A stretch of DNA of 52,061 nucleotides from assembly GCF_001666835.1 (NCBI RefSeq), contig NZ_LZJF01000148.1, positions 1-52,061 on the forward strand. Direction: 5' to 3'. Positions within the stretch are counted from its first letter, which is position 1. Each line of letters opens with the position of its first letter. The notes under the pieces were generated by a model, which was given only the letters and a program-made list of their open reading frames with translations, made no database searches and was not told where the DNA came from. This document shows positions 1 through 9,305 of this stretch, in pieces. This DNA is from Mycobacterium sp. E3251. Lineage in GTDB: Bacteria; Actinomycetota; Actinomycetes; Mycobacteriales; Mycobacteriaceae. The translations under genes were made by a program, and so were the position numbers.

Positions 1-5
1 GAGGC

Positions 6-2921
6 TTACAGCCGACCCTCGCGTCGCAGCAGGTCCTGGGCGGACAAGCCGCCGCCCGAACGCCGGCGCTGGCGCGGCCCCCCGCCCCGGGGCCGACCAC
101 ACCGCCAGTACCACCGTCCGGCGGGGAAACCCGGGCGATCCCGTTGCCCCCCAACCGTTCTGACGACAAGGACGACACCGTCGAACCCACCACCGCCTTC
201 CCGCGGCCGGAGGGAAACGAGTCCGACGCGGCCACGGAAAAGATCAACGCCCGCGGTGAAAACGGCGACCCGCGCCGGCGCCGGCGGGGCGGCATTGGCC
301 GGCCGCTCGTGGGCCGGGTGGTGCGCCGGGTTGGCGGGGGCGGCGTTGGGCACCGAGAGGCGCGTCGTCTTGGCCTCCGTCGGCTGCCGGGTCTGCAAAC
401 GCGTGGTGTTGGCGGCGTCGGCCGGGGGCACCGCAGCGCGCGACGCCGCGCCCGCGGGCACTTCCGTGCCGGGCTTGGGTTCGGCCGGTCCGGGACGGGT
501 CGCGCGCGACGGCTCGAGGGCCGCGGGGTGCGTGGGGTCGTGCGGCGGTCGCGGCGTGGCGGCGACCAGGCTGGCCGCCACGGGGGGCCGAGCGGGGCGC
601 CCGTTGAGGGTCGGCCGCTTGCGCTCGTCGGGCAGGTCGATCTCGCCCAGCCCGATCTTGTTCTGCAGGCGCCTCGCCCAGCGCGGGGCCCACCAGCAGT
701 CGTCGCCGAGCAGCTTCATCACCGACGGCACCAGGAACATCCGGACCACGGTGGCGTCCAGCAACAGGGCCGCCATCAGGCCGAACGCCAGGTATTTCAT
801 CAGCACCAGGTCGGAGAACACGAACGAACCGGCGACGACGGCCAGGACCAGCGCCGCGGCCGTGATCAGCCGCCCGGTCGTCGCGGTGCCGATCCGGATG
901 GCCTCGGCCGTCGACATACCGCGTTCGCGCGCCTCGACCATGCGGGACACCAGGAACACCTCGTAGTCGGTGGCCAGGCCGAATCCGACGGCGACAACCA
1001 GTGCGATCACCACCACCATCAGCGGCGTTGGCGTGAAGTTCAGCACGCCCGATAGGTGCCCGTCGACGAAGATCCACGTCAGGATGCCCATCGTGGAGCC
1101 CAGCGTCAGCGCGCTCATCACCGCGGCCTTGACCGGCAACACCACGGATCCGAACGCCAAGAACATCAACAGCATGGTCGCGCCCAGCAGCAGCACCAGC
1201 ATCAGCGGAGCCTTGTCGAACAGGCTGTGAATGCTGTCCTGTTCCAGGGCCGGCGTGCCGCCGACATAGAGATTGAGCCCCTTCGGGGGGTTCACGGCCC
1301 GTAGTTCGGCGATCTTCTTGGCGGCATCGTTCTTGTTGACCAGGCCGTTCTGGATCACCCGCACCGAGCCGTCCTTGGGCACGGTCGTTCCATTGGGGCC
1401 GGCGACGCAGGGGTTGCCGGCGATGGCCGGACACGGCCGTTCCTGCCACTGCTTGTCGGTGAACCCGTTGATCCCGGCGATCCGGTTGCGGATGTCGGCC
1501 ACCTGCTGGTCGGTGACCTTGCTGCCGTTGGTGCTCTGGATCACCATGGTCAGCTGTTCGGTCCGGTAGCCGGGGAACTGCTTATCGAAGTGCTCCTGGG
1601 CCAGGCGCACCGAATTGTTGGGCGGCAAATACTTTTCGCTCATGCCGCCGAACGACAGGTTGCCCAGCGGGATGACCAGCAGGATCATGCCGACCGCGAT
1701 CGGGATGGCGAAGGCCAGCGGTCGCTTCATCACCCAGTTGACCAGCTTGCCCCAGAAGCCGGCCTCGACCTCTTCGCGCGTCTTGGTCTTCTGCAGCCGG
1801 TCCGCGAGCCAGTTCAGGTAGGCGCGCGACCACTTCCAGTTCCGCAGGAACGGCACCCGGAACGCGGTCCGCACCCCCAGCGCGTCGACGTGGCGGCCCA
1901 GGATGCCCAGGCAGGCCGGCAGGAAGGTGATCGAGAGCAGCGCCGCAAGCCCCACCGCGGCGAAGATCGCATAGGTCAGCGAATGCACGAAGCCCTGCGG
2001 CAACACCAGCAGGCTGGCGCTGGACGCGATGATCAGCACCGCGGAGAACGTCACCGTGCGCCCGGCCGTCATCACGGTTCTTCGCACCGCGGCCTCGGTG
2101 TCGTAGCCTTCGGCGATCTCCTCCCGGAACCGGCTCACCACGAACAGGCCGTAGTCGATCGCGATACCCAGGCCGATCAGGGACACCACCGGCTGGGCGA
2201 AGAAGTGCACCGGCCCGAACACGGCGACCAGGCGCAGGATGCCGAGCGAGCCGGCGATGCTCAGCCCGCCCACGATGGCCGGCAGGCCGGCGGCGACGGC
2301 GCCCCCGAAGACCAGGAACAACACGACGGCCACCAGCGGCACCGCGAGGACCTCCATACGACGCTGGTCGGTCGCGATGGTGCCGGTCAGTGCGTTGGCG
2401 ATCGGTTCCAGGCCGGCCAGTTCCACCGCGCCGCCGTTGAGCTTCTGCAGACCCGGCGCGATGGCCTTGTAGTTATTGAGGATCGTGTCGTCGTCGTCGC
2501 CCTTGAGGGGGATGGACACGAAGGTGTGCTTCTTGTCCTCGCTGACCATGCCCTTGATCAGGGGGTTGGTGCTGTCGGGCGCGGCCAGCCAGCCGGCCCA
2601 GCCGACGACCTGATCGGGGTGGTCGGTCTTGAACTTGTTGAGTTCGCCGACGACTTTGTCCCGCCACGCCGCATCGTTGACCGTCTGCCCGTTGGGAGCC
2701 GTGAAGGTGGCCACCACGTGGCTGGTGCGGTCGCGGCCGTAGGTCTGGTCGCCCAGCACCGAGGCCTTCACCGATTGGCTGCCCTCGTCGTAGAAGCCGC
2801 TCTGTGTGACATGCTTGCCGAGGCTCATCCCGAACACGCCACCCAGCAGGCACAGAGCTACCGTGACCCCGATAACGATGTACCGGTAGCGGTACACAGT
2901 TCGACCCCACCAGGCGAACAC
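6..2921 (-). CDS. mmpL3: MmpL3, RND-family trehalose monomycolate transporter
   Basis: Inner-membrane proton-driven flippase/exporter of trehalose monomycolate for the mycobacterial outer membrane. The 971-residue product has the MmpL layout: an N-terminal helix after MFAWWGRTVY, a periplasmic loop, a first membrane block, a second loop and second membrane block, then a long cytoplasmic tail. The Asp-Tyr proton-relay pairs are present: D256-Y257 in IAIDYGLF, and the second in LATDYEVF near residue 645. AAGGAG lies six bases before the ATG. Synteny with NYN protein and trmB matches Rv0206c. The tail is odd: residues up to about 884 are Pro/Ala/Thr-rich, residues 885-948 turn Val/Gly/Arg-rich with Trp, Tyr and Cys, and the last ~23 residues (GGGLSAQDLLRREGRL) look like a proper terminus. 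The middle stretch is probably encoded by an inverted segment (see 78-269). Identity is certain; the tail sequence is not. Confidence 0.96.
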   Translation of the reverse strand: MFAWWGRTVYRYRYIVIGVTVALCLLGGVFGMSLGKHVTQSGFYDEGSQSVKASVLGDQTYGRDRTSHVVATFTAPNGQTVNDAAWRDKVVGELNKFKTDHPDQVVGWAGWLAAPDSTNPLIKGMVSEDKKHTFVSIPLKGDDDDTILNNYKAIAPGLQKLNGGAVELAGLEPIANALTGTIATDQRRMEVLAVPLVAVVLFLVFGGAVAAGLPAIVGGLSIAGSLGILRLVAVFGPVHFFAQPVVSLIGLGIAIDYGLFVVSRFREEIAEGYDTEAAVRRTVMTAGRTVTFSAVLIIASSASLLVLPQGFVHSLTYAIFAAVGLAALLSITFLPACLGILGRHVDALGVRTAFRVPFLRNWKWSRAYLNWLADRLQKTKTREEVEAGFWGKLVNWVMKRPLAFAIPIAVGMILLVIPLGNLSFGGMSEKYLPPNNSVRLAQEHFDKQFPGYRTEQLTMVIQSTNGSKVTDQQVADIRNRIAGINGFTDKQWQERPCPAIAGNPCVAGPNGTTVPKDGSVRVIQNGLVNKNDAAKKIAELRAVNPPKGLNLYVGGTPALEQDSIHSLFDKAPLMLVLLLGATMLLMFLAFGSVVLPVKAAVMSALTLGSTMGILTWIFVDGHLSGVLNFTPTPLMVVVIALVVAVGFGLATDYEVFLVSRMVEARERGMSTAEAIRIGTATTGRLITAAALVLAVVAGSFVFSDLVLMKYLAFGLMAALLLDATVVRMFLVPSVMKLLGDDCWWAPRWARRLQNKIGLGEIDLPDERKRPTLNGRPARPPVAASLVAATPRPPHDPTHPAALEPSRATRPGPAEPKPGTEVPAGAASRAAVPPADAANTTRLQTRQPTEAKTTRLSVPNAAPANPAHHPAHERPANAAPPAPARVAVFTAGVDLFRGRVGLVSLRPREGGGGFDGVVLVVRTVGGQRDRPGFPAGRWYWRCGRPRGGGPRQRRRSGGGLSAQDLLRREGRL
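61..77 (+). repeat. 17-bp inverted repeat, left copy, in the mmpL3 tail
   Basis: Sequence cgccggcgctggcgcgg. Its reverse complement occurs at 270-286 with a single mismatch (16 of 17). The two copies bound a 192-bp segment inside the mmpL3 3' end. GC-rich short repeats arise easily in this genome, so the repeat alone would mean little without the strand-swapped coding signal between the copies. Confidence 0.8.
78..269. other. putative inverted in-frame segment within mmpL3
   Basis: This 192-bp (64-codon) segment lies between the 17-bp inverted repeats. In the mmpL3 frame it encodes residues 885-948, a Val/Gly/Arg-rich stretch with Trp, Tyr and Cys unlike the rest of the tail. Read on the plus strand with the same codon boundaries it is fully open, with G or C at 52 of 64 third positions against 44 of 64 in the present orientation (hand count). 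That reading is Pro/Thr-rich then acidic (PPNRSDDKDD, ATEKINARGENGD), like an MmpL tail. Flipping it joins without frameshift to APAR upstream and PRQRRRSGGGLSAQ downstream and leaves the length at 971. Inferred to be an inversion, either biological or made during assembly. Confidence 0.6.
270..286 (-). repeat. 17-bp inverted repeat, right copy, in the mmpL3 tail
   Basis: Sequence ccgcgccggcgccggcg, the inverse of 61-77 with one mismatch. It marks the point where the mmpL3 tail changes from Pro/Ala-rich (PPAPAR) to the anomalous stretch. Confidence 0.8.
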
Positions 2922-2982
2922 GCAAGCTCCTTACTGGATCGTTAACGACCCGCACGGTACCTTTCGGTTTTTCAAGCCAGTG

Positions 2983-3693
2983 TCACACACGCGCGGTCAA
3001 CAGAGCGGACAGCGGCCGGAACGGCTGCAGCCATGCTCCCTGGTCAGGCAGCGAATCTAGGCCGATTCGCGGCAAGGGCTCCCGGAACACACCGCTGATG
3101 TCTTCCAGGTCGACAAAATCCAAGGTATCCGACGCTAGCGCCCAACTCGCATGTTCGCGAAATCCGATGACTTGAACGGTGACCCCGGAGCGTGCTATCT
3201 CCTCCAACGGTTGACGAAACGCCTGGCCGTCGGCCGAAGCCACCACCAGCGCCGCCAGCCCTTCGCTACGTCGCAGTTCGATGTGGGCGAGCATGTCGCG
3301 GTCGACGTCGCTGTCCTCGTCGATCTTCGGTTTGGCGAAGACCGCGAACCCCACGTTCCGAAGGGCGTCCACCCAGGGGCGGACGACGTCGGCGCTGCCC
3401 GGTGCGATGTTGGTGAAGACGGTGGCCTCGGGTTCGACCACGACACCGGGCCGGCCGGCACTGATCTCGGCCGTGCGCGCCAGCAACCAGCGCCCCAGCG
3501 CGTCGAACCGCGGGCGCTCCAGCGCGGTGGGGCGTCGGCCCAGGATCGACCCGAGCCCCATGTCGAGGTTGGGCGCGTCCCACACCAGCAACACACGTCC
3601 GCCCGGCGGTGTGAAGCTTCCGAGCGCATCGTCGGGCAACGCCGGCAAAGGTTCAGCTGCAGCGGTCTGTTCTTCCGCCAGGCTCATGGTCAT
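2983..3693 (-). CDS. NYN (PIN-like) domain protein, Rv0207c family
   Basis: A 236-residue cytoplasmic protein with a NYN/PIN-like nuclease fold. Visible acidic positions are WDAPNLDMG (about residues 38-46), DEDSDVDRDML (about 122-132) and SADGQAF (about 152-158), the usual metal-site strands of this family. It sits three bases downstream of the trmB stop, so the two are probably translationally coupled, with mmpL3 61 bp further on. The ATG at 3693 and an internal ATG at 3687 are both possible starts. NYN proteins are thought to be RNases, and coupling to a tRNA methyltransferase suggests an RNA role. That is inference; no substrate is known to me. Confidence 0.85.
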   Translation of the reverse strand: MTMSLAEEQTAAAEPLPALPDDALGSFTPPGGRVLLVWDAPNLDMGLGSILGRRPTALERPRFDALGRWLLARTAEISAGRPGVVVEPEATVFTNIAPGSADVVRPWVDALRNVGFAVFAKPKIDEDSDVDRDMLAHIELRRSEGLAALVVASADGQAFRQPLEEIARSGVTVQVIGFREHASWALASDTLDFVDLEDISGVFREPLPRIGLDSLPDQGAWLQPFRPLSALLTARV

Positions 3694-3696
3694 CGC

Positions 3697-4488
3697 CTAC
3701 TCATGTCGTAGCCAGATGAATTCGGTCACGGCGCTGCCCGCCTCGTGGGCCTTCGTCTCGTATTTCGTGGTCGGCCGCACCACCGAGATCGGCAGCTGCT
3801 CGCCGGGGTCGACGCGACGCAACCGAGGCTCGGCGTCGCCGACCTCGCCGATGTGTTCGGCGTACCCGGGGTGGTCCGTCGCGGCGTGCAGGACACCACC
3901 AGGGAGTAACCGGTCGGCGATGAGGCCAATCGTGCCCGGTTGCAGAAACCGGCGCTTGTGGTGACGGGCCTTGGGCCAGGGATCGGGAAAGAACACGCGT
4001 ACGCCCGTCAGCGAACCGGACGGGATCAGCCGCTGCAGCACCTCGACGCCGTTGCCGCGGATCAAGCGGACGTTGCCGACCCCCTCGCGGTCGATCGCGC
4101 ACAGCAGTTGTGCCAGCCCCCGCTTGTAGATTTCCACCGCGATCACGTCGACATCGGGCTCATCCTTGGCCATCGCCAGCGTGGATATGCCGCTCCCGCA
4201 ACCGATTTCGAGCACCAGCGGCGCCTGGCGGCCAAACCAGGCGCGGGTGTCCAGCCGGGGCTCCCCGCCGCCCTCGCCTTCCCCGCCCGGAGAGCCCAGG
4301 GATAGGCCCAGCTCCGGCCACAGCCGTTCCCAGGTCTGCCGCTGAGCGTCGGAAAGCGCGGATCTTCGGGAGCGAAAGGTCGATGCCGGAAGGTAGCGCT
4401 GGCCGCGACGGTCGTCCGACTCCTCCTCAGGCGCGTCGGGAACCACTCCCGCCCGGGGTTGCGCATGCATTTGTCCATGGTGGCCCAT
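3697..4488 (-). CDS. trmB: tRNA (guanine-N7)-methyltransferase TrmB
   Basis: Methylates N7 of G46 in tRNA variable loops using S-adenosylmethionine. The SAM-binding strand LEIGCGSG and acidic VEIYKRG follow the N-terminal region. The TrmB signature FPDPWPKARHHKRR lies in the middle, and TDHPGYA and TKYETKA are near the C-terminus. From the ATG at 4488 the product is 263 residues, the length I recall for the M. tuberculosis protein. A TTG at 4530 preceded by GAAGG would add 14 residues and cannot be excluded, because the ATG itself has no clear ribosome-binding site. It heads a minus-strand run trmB, NYN protein, mmpL3 and diverges from the gene at 4659. Confidence 0.94.
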   Translation of the reverse strand: MGHHGQMHAQPRAGVVPDAPEEESDDRRGQRYLPASTFRSRRSALSDAQRQTWERLWPELGLSLGSPGGEGEGGGEPRLDTRAWFGRQAPLVLEIGCGSGISTLAMAKDEPDVDVIAVEIYKRGLAQLLCAIDREGVGNVRLIRGNGVEVLQRLIPSGSLTGVRVFFPDPWPKARHHKRRFLQPGTIGLIADRLLPGGVLHAATDHPGYAEHIGEVGDAEPRLRRVDPGEQLPISVVRPTTKYETKAHEAGSAVTEFIWLRHE

Positions 4489-4658
4489 AAAGGAGTGATG
4501 TAGCCGCCCCTGGTCCAGATTGATACCCAACAGTTGCCTTCAGCTGGTAACAGTCAGACGGTGGCTCGCATCAAAGTGACGTAAGTGCCACCATTCGGTG
4601 GGACCCGACCGGCCCCCGGGTCGGATCCATCGAACCGAAGGCAGATCATGAGGGGACG

Positions 4659-5753
4659 ATGAACGGACAAGGGCACCAGGAATTCGTCGACGCGCTGGCG
4701 CGGTTCGCCGCCGGGCACGCCGACCCGCGCGTGACGGCCGTCGCCGAGCGGACGTCCGCGCCCCTGCGTTCGCTGATCAGGGGACGCCGCGGCGTCGGGT
4801 GCGCCACGGTAGCGCGGGCGCTGGACCGCGCCGGAGCCGCCGTGGGGATCGCGGTGACGACCGCCGGCGGTCGCGAAGCCGACGTGGTCGTGCACGTGAC
4901 CGCCGAGGTGGTCAAGCCGGAGGACATCGACGCGATCACCGCCGCCGGACGCCCGGTGGTGGCGGTGCTGAACAAGGCGGACCTGGCCGGGTCCCTCGCC
5001 CGCGGGGATGGGCCGATCGCGGCAGCGCGGATGCGTTGCGCGGAGCTTGCCGACCTGGTGGGCGTGCCCATGGTGCCGATGGCCGGCCTGCTCGCCGTCG
5101 CCGCGGTCGACGACCTGGACGCCTCACTGTGGTCGGCGCTGCGGACGCTGGCCGCGCACCCCGGGGTGGCCGCCTCCCTCGACGGCTCGTTCGCAGGGTT
5201 CATGGCGGCGGACAACCCGGTGCCGGCCGACGTGCGGCTGCGCCTGCTGCACACCCTGGACCTGTTCGGCATCGCGCTCGCGGTCGCCGCGCTACGGCAG
5301 GGCCGGACGGCCGCGCAGGTGCGGGCCCTGCTGCGCCGGACGAGCGGTATCGACGCCGTGCTGTCCCACATCGCGATCGCCGGCGCCGAAGTGCGCTACC
5401 AGCGGGTGCTGGACGCCGTCGCGGCGTTGGAGGCGCTGGCGGTCGGCTTGGGCGAATCCGCGGAGGCGATCAGCGGGTTCCTGTCCCGCGACGACACGGT
5501 GGTCGCCCGGATGGCGGCCGCCGTCGACCTGGCCGAGGCGGCCGGGCTGGACCCGGACCACGTGGAACCGGCTGACTGGGACCGCGACCCGTCCGCGCAC
5601 CTGCCGCGCGCGGTGCGGTGGCAGCGTTACAGCCGGGCGTCGGCGAGCGAGTTGCACCGCGCCTGTGGGGCCGACATCGCCAGGGGATCGATGCGGCTGT
5701 GGTCGCAGGCCTGCGGGTCGCTGCCCGGGGAGCCGCTGGGGGGCTGGCGATGA
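4659..5753 (+). CDS. GTPase-like protein, Rv0209 family (degenerate P-loop)
   Basis: A 364-residue protein whose first 120 residues resemble a small GTPase domain. GRRGVGCATV (about residues 42-51) occupies the P-loop position but lacks the Walker lysine, and LNKADLAG (about 103-110) is a good G4 NKxD motif. The remainder is helical and Ala/Leu-rich with no membrane segment. Its stop overlaps the start of the next gene in an ATGA, so the two are made together. The ATG follows gaggggacg. It may be the soluble half of a dynamin-like or pseudo-GTPase pair; biochemical function is unknown. Confidence 0.85.
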   Translation: MNGQGHQEFVDALARFAAGHADPRVTAVAERTSAPLRSLIRGRRGVGCATVARALDRAGAAVGIAVTTAGGREADVVVHVTAEVVKPEDIDAITAAGRPVVAVLNKADLAGSLARGDGPIAAARMRCAELADLVGVPMVPMAGLLAVAAVDDLDASLWSALRTLAAHPGVAASLDGSFAGFMAADNPVPADVRLRLLHTLDLFGIALAVAALRQGRTAAQVRALLRRTSGIDAVLSHIAIAGAEVRYQRVLDAVAALEALAVGLGESAEAISGFLSRDDTVVARMAAAVDLAEAAGLDPDHVEPADWDRDPSAHLPRAVRWQRYSRASASELHRACGADIARGSMRLWSQACGSLPGEPLGGWR

Positions 5754-7327
5754 GCGGCGACAAGCACGACGATCCGGTCGCCCGAGTCGACGCGCTGGTG
5801 GCGAGCATCGGTCCGGAGCTGGATGCGCCCGCCATCCACCGCCGCGACGTGGTGCTGGTGACCGGACCGTGGATGGCCGGGGTGACCGCGGTGGCCGCGG
5901 CGCTGCGCGAGCGGCTCCCGGAGCACAAGTTCGTCGAGTCGGTGGACCTGGGCCCGGGCGAGGCGCCGACGGCGGTGGTGTTCGTCGTCTCGGCGGCGGC
6001 CCACCTCACGCCATCCGACTGCGCGCTACTGGATGCCGCCACCGCACACACCGATGTGGTGGTTCCGGTGGTGTCCAAGATCGACGTGCATCGCGCCTGG
6101 CGCGACGTCCTGGCCGCCAACCGCGAAACGCTGGCCGCGCACGCGCCCCGTTACCGCGACGTGCCATGGGTGGGCGCGGCCGCCTTGCCCGACCTCGGCG
6201 AGCAGGACGTCGACGACTTGGTGCAGACGCTGTCGGCGCGACTGGCCGACTCCGAGCTCGCACGCCGAAACCGGCTGCGGGCGTGGGAGTTCCGGCTCAA
6301 GACCGTCATGCAGCGGTTCGACCGCGACGCCGACGGCGCCGGGCGGCGGGCACGGGTCGACGCGCTGCGCGACGAACGCAGCACGGCGCTGCGGCAGCGG
6401 CGCGAGGCGAAGACCGAGCGCACCATCACGTTGCGCGGTCAGATTCAGCAGGCGCGGGTGCAGCTGTCCCACTTCGCGCGCAATCGTTGCTCGTCGGTGC
6501 GCAGCGAACTGCAGGAAGACGCCGCGGGGTTGTCCCGGCGCCACATGTCCGGCTTCGAGGCGCACACGCGTGGCCGGTTGGACGAGGTGGTCGCCGAAGT
6601 GAACGAGGGCACCGCCACCCACCTCGCGGATGTCGCGCAGGTGGTGGGGGTCGCGACGACCCTGCCGGCCGTCGACGTGCTGCCGACGGTGGACGTCCCG
6701 CCGCCCCCGCTGAAATCGCGGCGGCACGAGACCTGGCTGATGATGCTGCTGGGCGCCGGGTTCGGCCTGGGCGTGGCGCTGACCCTGAGCCGGCTGCTGA
6801 GCGGGCCGGCCGCTCGGCTCAGTCCAGCGCTGTCCGTCGTCGCGGCGGTGACGTGTGTGGCGATCGGGCTGGCGGTCACGCTGCTGGTGGTCAACATCCG
6901 GAGCCTGCTGCGCGACCGGGCGCTGCTGGACCGCTGGGCGGGCGATGTGACCTCTTCGCTGCGGTCGGTGACGGAAGAGTTGGTCGCGACCCGCGTCCTG
7001 GTCGCCGAGTCGGTGCTGAGCAAGGCGGTACTGGCCCAGGACGAGGTGGAGAACGCCGAGGTGAGCGGCCAGGTCAGCGCGATCGACCGCGAGCTGCGCG
7101 CGCACGCCATGGCCGCGTCGCGGGCCGCCGCCGCCAGGGAGAAGGAGATGCCTACGGTGTTGGCGGCCCTGGACGCCGTGCGTGCAGAACTGGGTGAAGC
7201 GGGTATATCTCCTACTGACCATTCGGCCTCGGAGCTGAAAAAAGACGGCGAAACCGAGGCAAACCAAAAACCGGCTTCTAGGAGCGGTGATGGCGATTCT
7301 GCCGGAGCTTCTGAATCGTTGTTGTGA
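5750..7327 (+). CDS. membrane-anchored GTPase-like protein, Rv0210 family
   Basis: A 525-residue partner of the preceding gene, starting in a 4-bp ATGA overlap. The N-terminal domain has GPWMAGVTAV (about residues 39-48) at the P-loop position, again without lysine, and VVSKID (about 107-112) as the G4-like motif. A long charged helical region (roughly residues 175-310) follows, then two hydrophobic segments (about 329-345 and 356-381), then another Ala/Glu-rich helical stretch and a polar tail. GTPase head, coiled coil, paired membrane helices and coiled coil resemble bacterial dynamin-like proteins, but the missing lysine argues for altered nucleotide use. Annotated by synteny and visible domains only. 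Confidence 0.85.
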   Translation: MSGDKHDDPVARVDALVASIGPELDAPAIHRRDVVLVTGPWMAGVTAVAAALRERLPEHKFVESVDLGPGEAPTAVVFVVSAAAHLTPSDCALLDAATAHTDVVVPVVSKIDVHRAWRDVLAANRETLAAHAPRYRDVPWVGAAALPDLGEQDVDDLVQTLSARLADSELARRNRLRAWEFRLKTVMQRFDRDADGAGRRARVDALRDERSTALRQRREAKTERTITLRGQIQQARVQLSHFARNRCSSVRSELQEDAAGLSRRHMSGFEAHTRGRLDEVVAEVNEGTATHLADVAQVVGVATTLPAVDVLPTVDVPPPPLKSRRHETWLMMLLGAGFGLGVALTLSRLLSGPAARLSPALSVVAAVTCVAIGLAVTLLVVNIRSLLRDRALLDRWAGDVTSSLRSVTEELVATRVLVAESVLSKAVLAQDEVENAEVSGQVSAIDRELRAHAMAASRAAAAREKEMPTVLAALDAVRAELGEAGISPTDHSASELKKDGETEANQKPASRSGDGDSAGASESLL

Positions 7328-7475
7328 GAAGGCTTATACCTGCCCGAGACTTACACGACAAGGTCCTCACGATAACCTGTAGTTAACGCCACCATGTCAA
7401 CCGTTGTGTGGGCGACCGCATACGCGATAGGCACCCAAAGCAGCCCGAGTACGCAGAAGAATTCAGGAGACTTCG

Positions 7476-9305
7476 ATGACCTCAGCGACCATTCCCGGAT
7501 TGGACACCGCACCCACGAAGCATCAGGGGCTGCTGTCGTGGGTACGGGAGGTCGCCGAGCTCACTCAGCCCGAGCGCGTGGTGTTCACGGATGGTTCCGC
7601 CGAAGAGTTCGATCGGCTCGCCGCCCACCTGGTCGAGGCGGGCACGTTCACGAAGCTGAACGAGAAGAAGCACCCCAACTCCTACCTGGCGTTGTCCGAC
7701 CCGTCCGATGTTGCGCGGGTGGAGTCGCGGACCTTCATCTGCTCCGAGCGCGAGATCGACGCCGGCCCCACCAACAATTGGATGGAACCGGCCGAGATGC
7801 GGGCCTTGATGACCGACCTGTACCGCGGCTGCATGCGCGGCCGCACCATGTATGTGGTGCCGTTCTGCATGGGCCCGCTCGGCGCGGACGACCCCAAGCT
7901 GGGCGTGGAAATCACCGACTCCGAGTACGTCGTCGTGTCCATGCGCACCATGACCCGGATGGGCAAGGCGGCCCTGGAGAAAATGGGCGACGACGGGTTC
8001 TTCGTCAAGGCGCTGCACTCGGTGGGCGCCCCGCTGGAGCCCGGGCAGCAGGACGTGCCGTGGCCCTGCAACGACACCAAATACATCACCCACTTCCCGG
8101 AGACCCGCGAGATCTGGAGCTACGGCTCCGGTTACGGCGGCAACGCGCTGCTGGGTAAGAAGTGCTACTCGCTGCGCATCGCGTCGGCGATGGCCCACGA
8201 CGAGGGCTGGCTGGCCGAGCACATGCTGATCCTCAAGCTGATCTCCCCGGAGAACAAGGCGTACTACTTCGCCGCGGCCTTCCCGTCGGCGTGCGGCAAG
8301 ACCAACCTCGCGATGCTGCAGCCCACCATTCCGGGCTGGCGCGCCGAGACCCTGGGCGACGACATCGCCTGGATGCGGTTCGGCAAGGACGGCCGGCTGT
8401 ACGCGGTCAACCCCGAGTTCGGTTTCTTCGGGGTGGCGCCGGGCACCAACTGGAAGTCCAACCCCAACGCCATGCGCACGATCGCCGCGGGCAACACCGT
8501 CTTCACCAACGTCGCGCTCACCGACGACGACGAGGTGTGGTGGGAAGGCCTGGAGGGCGAGCCGGATCACCTGATCGACTGGAAGGGCAACGACTGGTAC
8601 ATCCGCGAGACGGAAACCAAGGCCGCCCACCCGAACTCGCGCTACTGCACCCCGATGTCGCAATGCCCCATCCTCGCCCCGGAATGGGACGACCCGCAGG
8701 GCGTGCCGATCTCGGGCATCTTGTTCGGCGCCCGCCGCAAGACCACGGTGCCGCTGGTGACGCAGGCCCGCGACTGGCAGCACGGGGTGTTCATGGGCGC
8801 CACCATGGGCAGCGAGCAGACCGCCGCCGCCGAGGGCAAGGTCGGCACGGTGCGCCGCGACCCGATGGCCATGCTGCCGTTCCTCGGCTACCACGTCGGT
8901 GACTACTTCCAGCACTGGCTCGACCTCGGCAAGAACTCCGACGAGTCCAAGATGCCGAAGGTGTTCTTCGTCAACTGGTTCCGCCGCGGCGAGAAGGGCG
9001 AGTTCCTGTGGCCGGGCTTCGGCGAGAACAGCCGGGTGCTGAAGTGGATCGTCGACCGCATCGAGCACCAGGCCGGTGGCCAGGACACCCCGATCGGCAT
9101 CGTGCCGACCGCGGCGGACCTCGATCTGGACGGCTTGGACGTCGAACCCGGAGACGTCGCGAAGGCGCTCGCGGTCAACCCCGACGAGTGGCGCCAGGAG
9201 CTTCCGCTGATCGAAGAGTGGTTCGAGTTCGTCGGCGACAAGCTGCCCACGGGCGTCAAGGACGAGTTCGAGGCGCTCAAGCAGCGCCTGGCCGACGCCG
9301 ACTAG
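7476..9305 (+). CDS. pckG: GTP-dependent phosphoenolpyruvate carboxykinase
   Basis: Converts oxaloacetate and GTP to phosphoenolpyruvate, CO2 and GDP, the entry step of gluconeogenesis from fatty acids and a key reaction in mycobacteria growing on host lipid. The 609 residues carry the GTP-type signatures: the kinase P-loop FPSACGKTN (about 268-276) with catalytic Cys, the metal/nucleotide strand GDDIAWM (about 294-300), and FGARRKTT later in the protein. AGGAGA at 7465-7470 lies five bases before the ATG. The 148-bp leader after the preceding gene is long enough for its own promoter. The TAG stop shares bases with the stop of the convergent GGDEF gene. Confidence 0.97.
   Translation: MTSATIPGLDTAPTKHQGLLSWVREVAELTQPERVVFTDGSAEEFDRLAAHLVEAGTFTKLNEKKHPNSYLALSDPSDVARVESRTFICSEREIDAGPTNNWMEPAEMRALMTDLYRGCMRGRTMYVVPFCMGPLGADDPKLGVEITDSEYVVVSMRTMTRMGKAALEKMGDDGFFVKALHSVGAPLEPGQQDVPWPCNDTKYITHFPETREIWSYGSGYGGNALLGKKCYSLRIASAMAHDEGWLAEHMLILKLISPENKAYYFAAAFPSACGKTNLAMLQPTIPGWRAETLGDDIAWMRFGKDGRLYAVNPEFGFFGVAPGTNWKSNPNAMRTIAAGNTVFTNVALTDDDEVWWEGLEGEPDHLIDWKGNDWYIRETETKAAHPNSRYCTPMSQCPILAPEWDDPQGVPISGILFGARRKTTVPLVTQARDWQHGVFMGATMGSEQTAAAEGKVGTVRRDPMAMLPFLGYHVGDYFQHWLDLGKNSDESKMPKVFFVNWFRRGEKGEFLWPGFGENSRVLKWIVDRIEHQAGGQDTPIGIVPTAADLDLDGLDVEPGDVAKALAVNPDEWRQELPLIEEWFEFVGDKLPTGVKDEFEALKQRLADAD

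Noticed and set aside
144..1055. Long plus-strand open frame opposite the mmpL3 3' end
   Set aside because: Only its first ~45 codons look coding, and these fit as a flipped piece of mmpL3. The remainder is antisense to the mmpL3 membrane domain and has Arg/Gly-rich low-complexity content.
5008..7197. 729-codon open frame overlapping the two GTPase-like genes
   Set aside because: Arg/Ala/Gly-rich translation with no domain, in the wrong frame of two well-supported genes; a by-product of high GC.
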